From Microbacterium phyllosphaerae (GTDB lineage Bacteria; Actinomycetota; Actinomycetes; Actinomycetales; Microbacteriaceae): a stretch of DNA of 64,000 nucleotides. The position numbers and the translations under genes are program-made. Below are positions 59,627-64,000 of this stretch, piece by piece. Location of the stretch: contig NZ_JAGIOA010000001.1 in NCBI RefSeq assembly GCF_017876435.1, positions 372,001 to 436,000 on the forward strand, in the 5' to 3' direction. Numbering within the stretch: the stretch's first letter is position 1; each line of letters starts with the position of its first letter. Below the pieces are notes generated by a model. That model had not been told where the DNA came from. It did no database searches and saw nothing but the letters and a program-made list of their open reading frames with translations.

Positions 59627-60175
59627 TTACGGCAGGAAGATGGAGTCGAACAGGAAGTCGACGGTCACCTGCGAGTCGTCACCGAGTCCGGCGGCGATGA
59701 ACGCGTCCTTGTCCTCGACGAAGACGTCCAGGCGCAGGACGATGGAGCTGCCTGCGGGAACGGTGATCTGGTCGCCACCGGCGATGTTCATGTCCTTCAG
59801 GGTGCCGGTCGCGGTGGTGACACCAGCGACGCCGATGCGGGTCGACAGCTCGCTTGCGAGCTCGTCCGCCATCGATCCACCCGGCTGCACGCGGGTGTTG
59901 AGGTTGAACTTCAGGTCCTGCGTGGCGCTGGTGTTGGTCAGCGTGTAGTACTCGGACGCGAGCTCACCGTCGACAGCACCCGTGTACGAGTGGCTGAGGG
60001 CGGGGCCGTCAACGAGCAGCTCGCCCGGGTTCGCCGGGACGGCCTCGGTCTCGAAGACATTGTCGAAGATCGTCGAGTTGGTCGTGACGAGTGCGCCACC
60101 GACGCTGACGCCGGCGATCAGGAGGGCTGCCGCACCGGCGATGACGGCGCGCTTGCGATTGATGGTCTGAGCCAT
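59627..60175 (-). CDS. TasA/CalY-like secreted protein with alternate-type signal
   Basis: RBS AAAAGGA. The 182-residue product has a basic head (MAQTINRKRAVIAGAAALLI), a signal helix and the sequence GGALVTTNSTIFDNVFETE. The mature part reads like a TasA/camelysin beta-sandwich: YTLTNTSATQDLKFNLN, then IVLRLDVFVEDKDAF, then TVDFLFDSIFLP. It is the first gene of a four-gene operon with its own signal peptidase, which in Bacillus is the arrangement of tasA and sipW, the biofilm fibre genes. A related filament or sheath function is inferred. Confidence 0.88.
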   Translation of the reverse strand: MAQTINRKRAVIAGAAALLIAGVSVGGALVTTNSTIFDNVFETEAVPANPGELLVDGPALSHSYTGAVDGELASEYYTLTNTSATQDLKFNLNTRVQPGGSMADELASELSTRIGVAGVTTATGTLKDMNIAGGDQITVPAGSSIVLRLDVFVEDKDAFIAAGLGDDSQVTVDFLFDSIFLP

Positions 60176-60262
60176 GATGAGTCCTTTTGCGTTTAGCGCC
60201 CACTGGGCGGGAGGTTGTCCCGAGCAGATGCTTCAGCTCTGCGTCTCGGGCAACACCCACAC

Positions 60263-60272
60263 TAACATGTCA
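60263..60272 (-). promoter_or_regulatory. TGACATGTTA motif upstream of the surface operon
   Basis: The decamer TGACATGTTA occurs here on the minus strand about 90 bases before the filament-gene start, at 60466-60475 on the plus strand and at 54917-54926 on the minus strand. A near copy TGACATGCTA lies at 62980-62989. Three exact copies within 6 kb are more than chance would give. It is probably a regulator site or part of a promoter; the AT-rich bases around it fit a promoter. Confidence 0.45.
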
Positions 60273-60275
60273 CCT

Positions 60276-60639
60276 TCTAGTCTGCAACTCTAGGTTGCTA
60301 AGGCTCTAAAACATCAGTGAGCAAAAGCCGACCTCGTGCGCCAACCCCCTCCCCCAGACAGCGGAAAAGCGGCGGAACTCCCGAAAGTTCCGCCGCTTCG
60401 AGATCATCGATTGCTCGTTGACGACCCCGCCCACCCGAAGGCTCCCGTAGTAAATGGGTGAGCGTTGACATGTTACATGCTAAAAGAGTCAGGAAGGACA
60501 CCGCTCGACCCGCCACTATGTTGATCAGCGCAGATCGGCCCGCACCACAACCGGGCCCAGCGAGTGCTGACACCGCGGCGGCGGCATGATGTCGCGGCGA
60601 GCACAGCCCTGCGCGTGCATCACTTCGCTCTTGCCGCCT
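60276..60639. other. Upstream region of the surface operon, 364 bases without a gene
   Basis: Contains the second TGACATGTTA motif, the imperfect repeat GCAACTCTAGGTTGC (60284-60298), which lies in the probable promoter, and a terminator hairpin. No reading frame is convincing. Confidence 0.4.
60367..60398 (-). terminator. 13-bp terminator hairpin
   Basis: AAGCGGCGGAACT (60367-60379) pairs with AGTTCCGCCGCTT (60386-60398). On the minus strand the stem is followed by TTCC after a run of four T, so it terminates minus-strand transcripts from the GntR gene and insulates the surface operon. Confidence 0.75.
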
Positions 60640-61289
60640 CAGGCAGAGTCCAGCGCGAACGCCAGCTCAATCGCCAGCTCGGCCGACACCGCGTCATGCT
60701 CATGAACAGCGCGCTCCAGAGACTGATATCCGCGCAGGAGGCGGCCCCAGTCGGCCGCAGACTCGGCGTGGCTCAGGACTTCCTGAAATCGGAGTCGGCT
60801 ATGGGCATATTTGACGGCGTCAATCAGAAACCTGTTGGGGCATGCTCTCATGAGGACCGTGATGAGGTCATCCCGCGAACGTCGGTAGGTGTCTGCACAG
60901 CGCTGAGCTACAGCGTCGCGGACATCGCCGAGCTGAGCTGTCACCCCGGCGAGTTCTGCTTCCCGCATCACCGGGAGCGTCACGCGCACCGCACCGCCCA
61001 GCGCGGCCGCCAACGCTTGCGTCAGAGGCAGCGTATGGGACGGGTCAGGCATCGCCACTCGGGTGTACGACGACCGTTTGGATTCAATGAGACCTCGACG
61101 CTCGAGCTCCAGCATCGCTTCCCGTATCGGGGTTCGTGAGACCCCCAGCCACTCCTGAAGGTTCCGGTCGTTGAGGCGATCCCCCGGAGCGAACGCGCCC
61201 GTGACGATAGCGCCCTCGATGCGCTCCACACAGATCTCGCGCAACGTCTGGGGGCGACGGATGACACCGAAGGGCGCAGTGTTGTGCAT
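60639..61289 (-). CDS. GntR-family regulator, FCD type (first of a divergent pair)
   Basis: The ATG at 61289 has GAAGGGA next to it. The 216-residue product has the GntR winged helix (IVTGAFAPGDRLNDRNLQEW, GVSRTPIREAMLELERRGLI) and an FCD-like all-helical ligand domain. The second regulator, starting at 61391 on the other strand, is a paralogue of the same size (both read LQEWLGVSRTPIR). FCD regulators answer to sugar acids or amino acids. Metal-binding His/Asp positions are not clear here. Confidence 0.92.
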   Translation of the reverse strand: MHNTAPFGVIRRPQTLREICVERIEGAIVTGAFAPGDRLNDRNLQEWLGVSRTPIREAMLELERRGLIESKRSSYTRVAMPDPSHTLPLTQALAAALGGAVRVTLPVMREAELAGVTAQLGDVRDAVAQRCADTYRRSRDDLITVLMRACPNRFLIDAVKYAHSRLRFQEVLSHAESAADWGRLLRGYQSLERAVHEHDAVSAELAIELAFALDSA

Positions 61290-61316
61290 GCCATTCCCTT
61301 CGACAAGCAGGCGTTC

Positions 61317-61343
61317 TGGTATATTAGCATCACACGTAGTGTG
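61317..61343. promoter_or_regulatory. Candidate GntR operator between the divergent regulators
   Basis: TGGTATATTAGCA (61317-61329) is a near palindrome of the GntR operator type (TGGTAT-x-TACCA), followed by CACAC-GTA-GTGTG (61331-61343). Both lie midway between the two start codons and could serve both genes. TATATT is also a fair -10 element. Confidence 0.5.
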
Positions 61344-61390
61344 CCCTTGCACGGTACTCACTGCCCCCACCCCGCTTTCGGAGGCCACCG

Positions 61391-62065
61391 ATGCCCATCG
61401 CCGCAGGTTCCAAGCCAGAAGTCCGTCGACGCCTCCTCAGCGACGAGGTCCACGACCACATCCGAGACGCGATCCTCGACGGAACGTTCACGCCTGGCGA
61501 GATCCTGGACGATGCGGCCCTCCAAGAATGGCTCGGCGTGTCGCGCACCCCCATTCGCGATGCCCTCAAGCGGCTCCAGTACGAAGGTCTCGTCGTCATC
61601 CACGCGCAGAGTTCCACCCGCGTCGCCAGCCCCGATGTCGCTGATGTCGATCAGGGTCTTCAAGCGTTCGGGGCGATTATGGGCGGGGTCGTGCGCATCT
61701 CGGTCCCAGAGCTGACGAGCGACGGTCGCCATGCACTTCTCCGTCACGCCGCAGCCGCCCGCGATGCCGTGTCACGCGTGGACGCCATCGCCCACCTCAA
61801 CGCGACGCTCGAGGTGTACGAGGTGCTGCTGCAGAACTGTTCGAATCGCGTCCTCGTGAACATCGCGCACACCACACTGATGCCCGTGGTCTTCGGATAC
61901 CGTGCATCTCTCCCTGACCGCACGCCTGACTGGGCTCTCCTCGCTGACGGGTGGGAGAGATTCCAGGAAGGGATCACCACCAGCGACAACGTCCTCGCCG
62001 AACTCGCCCTCGAAGAGATCCACAGGCTCCCCCTCACCGGACTCACGCAGGCTGTCGCTCGCTGA
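61391..62065 (+). CDS. GntR-family regulator, FCD type (second of a divergent pair)
   Basis: The 224-residue product has the GntR DNA-binding part (ILDGTFTPGEILDDAALQEW, GVSRTPIRDALKRLQYEGLV) and an FCD-like domain (LRHAAAARDAVSRVDAIAHL). It is a paralogue of the minus-strand neighbour, so the pair arose by duplication and inversion. A cross-regulating switch is possible. GGAGG precedes the ATG. Confidence 0.92.
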   Translation: MPIAAGSKPEVRRRLLSDEVHDHIRDAILDGTFTPGEILDDAALQEWLGVSRTPIRDALKRLQYEGLVVIHAQSSTRVASPDVADVDQGLQAFGAIMGGVVRISVPELTSDGRHALLRHAAAARDAVSRVDAIAHLNATLEVYEVLLQNCSNRVLVNIAHTTLMPVVFGYRASLPDRTPDWALLADGWERFQEGITTSDNVLAELALEEIHRLPLTGLTQAVAR

Positions 62066-62161
62066 GCTCGGACCACCTGCCGACCCCGGCGCCTCGGTGC
62101 CAGGCCAGGTATTGGTGGTGAGATGCGGGGTGTTCATGAAATCGCCCAGCGCGCGAGGCGC

Positions 62162-62578
62162 TCAGATCCCCGCCGGCACCCACGCGCCGATGACAAGGGA
62201 CATCCCCAGCAACGTGACGAGCTCATTGGCGACGTTGAGCGCCACCATGCCCGGCGCCCGGTTCTCGAACAGATAATGAGTCATCATCCGCGAGGCGGTG
62301 AACGCAGCCCACGCGACCGTTGCGACCCCGACCGAGACCGCCAGAAACGACCCACCGAACCCTTTCCAGACGATATAGGTCGTCGCCGCGAGCCCCGTCG
62401 CCGTGACGGCTGCAAAGACCACCGTCAACGCGACGGCGGAGTGAGTATCGTCAGGATCCACTCCCGACACACTCATCCAGTAGCGCCCGAAGACGCGCGG
62501 GGAATACCAGATCGCCCCAATCAGCATGGCGACAGCGACAGCAGCGGCCACCGCCCCCGCATTGATCACAATCTCCAC
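62162..62578 (-). CDS. DUF1761 membrane protein
   Basis: The GTG at 62578 has AGGAGG five bases upstream, deciding it over a longer frame. The 138-residue product has four helices and the family head AVAMLIGAIWYSPRVFGRYW, where GxxWYSPxxFGxxW is the hallmark of DUF1761. Function of the family is unknown. It overlaps the HicB-like gene upstream by 13 bases. Confidence 0.88.
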   Translation of the reverse strand: MEIVINAGAVAAAVAVAMLIGAIWYSPRVFGRYWMSVSGVDPDDTHSAVALTVVFAAVTATGLAATTYIVWKGFGGSFLAVSVGVATVAWAAFTASRMMTHYLFENRAPGMVALNVANELVTLLGMSLVIGAWVPAGI

Positions 62579-62883
62579 GTGTCCTCCTGATTCATCGTGA
62601 CGGTGTGGCTCTGCACACCGCTGCGCGGCGATGCACCTGCGCGGCCGAGCGCGGGGGGTTGGGGTCGCCAGCGCGTGCGCGCGACTCCGTGCGGCGTTGC
62701 ACGGAGGATGCGAATGTCGAGTCGAAATGAGTGAGGATCCACGTTCATCGTGGATGCGAGCAGCGCCCGCCCTACCCTGTCCACGTCCGACAGCGTCGAT
62801 GCGCGCGTGCGCGCTTTCACGTCCGGGACATCGACGATCCACCATCCACGCTCGGTGAACGCGTCAACTTCATACAGGTGCAT
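62566..62883 (-). CDS. HicB-like small protein
   Basis: ATG at 62883 with GGAG six bases upstream. The 105-residue product begins MHLYEVDAFTERGWWIVDVP and continues DVKARTRASTLSDVDRVGR, the ferredoxin-like fold of HicB antitoxins (strand with WWIV-x-VP, then an Ala/Arg-rich helix). No HicA toxin or DNA-binding tail is present. The C-terminal half is low-complexity. It is probably a solitary HicB-type protein, and it overlaps DUF1761. Confidence 0.65.
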   Translation of the reverse strand: MHLYEVDAFTERGWWIVDVPDVKARTRASTLSDVDRVGRALLASTMNVDPHSFRLDIRILRATPHGVARTRWRPQPPALGRAGASPRSGVQSHTVTMNQEDTWRL

Positions 62884-63005
62884 ACTGCGACTCCCTGACA
62901 AGCGGGGAGCGTCAGGGGGGGGCGATTCGCCCACCACATTGCGGGAACGCTGCTCCCAGTAAGCGCCCCCAGACATAAGTGACATGCTACCTATAAGTTA
63001 TAGGT

Positions 63006-63356
63006 GTGGCCAAATTCATCGCGAACAGCATGCACATTCCCCCGCATCACCCATCGATCCGCCTCGATGTCGGTGACAGCGTCTACGTCGGAGACCATGA
63101 CCGCGTCTGGCCGAAGTATGTGTTTGTCCTTGCGGAGGGCGGCGTGGGCTGGGTGCCTCACGCTCATCTGAGCTCCGAGAGACCCACCGCCACGGTGCTC
63201 ATCCCTTTCGACACGCGAGAACTCGCGGTGCACGCGGGCGCGATGGTCGAGATGGACGAATGGAACGACCACCACGGGTGGGCCTGGTGCCGCGGGGGCG
63301 ACGGGAGCGAGGGCTGGGTGCCGCTGAGCTGCCTGGACCCTGCGTCACACCCCTGA
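63006..63356 (+). CDS. Protein with two SH3-like modules
   Basis: GTG start. The 116-residue product has two similar beta modules, the first ending GVGWVPHAHLSSE and the second ending SEGWVPLSCLDPA, each with the W-V-P of bacterial SH3 folds. No signal peptide is present, so it is cytoplasmic. Upstream lies a TGACATGCTA motif. Function unknown; SH3-like pairs usually bind short peptides. Confidence 0.7.
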   Translation: MAKFIANSMHIPPHHPSIRLDVGDSVYVGDHDRVWPKYVFVLAEGGVGWVPHAHLSSERPTATVLIPFDTRELAVHAGAMVEMDEWNDHHGWAWCRGGDGSEGWVPLSCLDPASHP

Positions 63357-63365
63357 GAAAGCCAT

Positions 63366-63394
63366 GAGGGCCTCGCCGACTCGGCGAGGCCCTC
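63366..63394. terminator. Strong terminator hairpin after the SH3-like gene
   Basis: GAGGGCCTCGCCGA (63366-63379) and TCGGCGAGGCCCTC (63381-63394) are perfectly complementary around a single base. It lies ten bases after the stop at 63354-63356. Confidence 0.85.
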
Positions 63395-63459
63395 TTGGCT
63401 ACTGCCACACGGCCAGCAGGTCCCCGCTTAGGAGATCTTGACCCACAGCGAGGGAGCGT

Positions 63460-63797
63460 AGATCCAGTTCGGGTCACCGTAGCCCCGGTCGGACAGCACC
63501 GCCTTGACTCTCCTGGGCACCGGCGCCGTCGCACAGCTCACAGAGACGAGCGTGGAGGTGATGTCGATGCGGACGCTCAAGCAGGCGCGCGGAGGGTGTT
63601 GCCAGCTCAATCCTTCGCACTATTGTCGGAACGTGTCGCGAGCGTAGAGTCACAGACATCTATGTGGAGACCGGCGTCGAGGAGTGCTTCACCCCCGCAC
63701 GCTCTCTGTGCACGAAACTGGGCTTTGAGGTGCGGGGACCTTTCGGCGACTACCAGGACCACTCACCACGGTGCTCTTCAGACTCTACGTCTCCTGA
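63460..63797 (+). pseudogene. Decayed GNAT acetyltransferase copy
   Basis: Pieces in different frames line up with the intact enzyme at 55015: LLGTGAVAQLTETSVEVMS, then MRTLKQARGG, then VETGVEECFTPARSLCTKLG, then GPFGDYQDHS and, after a shift, TTVLFRLYVS ending at TGA 63795-63797. At least two frameshifts and a stop (TAG in the GSP-Y position) break it. Identity is moderate, so it is an old duplicate or a relative. Confidence 0.8.
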
Positions 63798-63837
63798 CCG
63801 CGAGCTCGCTCAGCGAACCCTCCTCGAGCCGACAGAC

Positions 63838-63987
63838 TCAGGCGAGCAGATCGTTGGGGCGCACTTTTTCCAAGAACGTGCGCCGAGAGACCTCGCCCAT
63901 GTCGCGGACAGCTTCCGCGGCTGCCGTCGCGTCACCGCGTTGCGCGGCGCGGTGGACCCGTTCGACGAAACCCCTGATCTCAGACAT
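63838..63987 (-). CDS. Small helical protein, possibly continuing beyond the window
   Basis: On the minus strand the frame reads MSEIRGFVERVHRAAQRGDA, then TAAAEAVRDMGEVSRRTF, then LEKVRPNDLLA, and stops at 63838. The composition is clearly protein-like (charged, helical). The ATG at 63987 may be internal, because the frame stays open to the window edge. Family not recognised. Confidence 0.5.
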   Translation of the reverse strand: MSEIRGFVERVHRAAQRGDATAAAEAVRDMGEVSRRTFLEKVRPNDLLA

Positions 63988-64000
63988 CGAGATCAGACCT

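Overview
The window is high-GC DNA with actinobacterial traits. These include a DUF2510-TM2 protein, an LAETG-type sortase signal, GTG and TTG starts behind GGAGG ribosome sites, and ATGA or GTGA overlaps inside operons. I infer an actinomycete, most likely Microbacteriaceae (Microbacterium-like). No rRNA, tRNA or CRISPR array was seen. Almost everything looks accessory.

Layout. 1-12.6 kb holds a MarR regulator, then poorly known genes: a nuclease-like protein, membrane proteins, an HEAGH putative protease, a SEDS-like polytopic protein and two frame-broken genes. 12.8-16.8 kb is export cassette 1 (small secreted protein, lipoprotein, membrane-fusion adaptor with a peptidoglycan-binding-like segment, ABC ATPase, FtsX-type permease). 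17.3-26.9 kb resembles a defence island: a metallo-beta-lactamase-fold protein followed by a large zinc-ribbon/PD-(D/E)XK protein, a DUF2971-like protein, an RHH-YfbU protein with its own inverted-repeat operator, DUF3892, and a SIR2-like protein. 27.3-31.2 kb holds a third secreted small protein, an ECF sigma factor with a membrane partner, and a DUF4209/HEPN-like protein. A fragment of a MacB-type permease follows.

31.7-39.3 kb is a Tn7-like transposition module, tnsA-tnsB-tnsC-tniQ. Divergent from it are a putative HTH regulator and a metallophosphoesterase with a VbhA-antitoxin-like tail. The TniQ is unusual: its C-terminal half is an array of about five DUF4379-like zinc-ribbon units. 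The transposon ends could not be located. 42.3-46.7 kb is export cassette 2. An overlapping gene pair ending in an XRE-ImmA/IrrE protease follows, then remnants. 49.3-52.9 kb is export cassette 3 on the minus strand, divergent from a two-component system (53.0-54.9 kb) that probably controls it. 55.0-60.2 kb carries a GNAT enzyme and a minus-strand TasA/SipW-like surface operon: filament-type subunit, dedicated signal peptidase, LAETG-anchored protein and a 735-residue surface protein. The right end has two divergent GntR-FCD regulators, a DUF1761 protein, a HicB-like small protein, an SH3-like protein and a decayed GNAT copy.

Themes. The three export cassettes share gene content and, in part, gene order. 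Decayed paralogues (permease, GNAT, surface protein, SH3-like gene) show repeated duplication and loss. The TniQ zinc-ribbon array, the MBL plus zinc-ribbon-nuclease pair and the VbhA-tailed phosphoesterase are the strongest candidates for undescribed biology.
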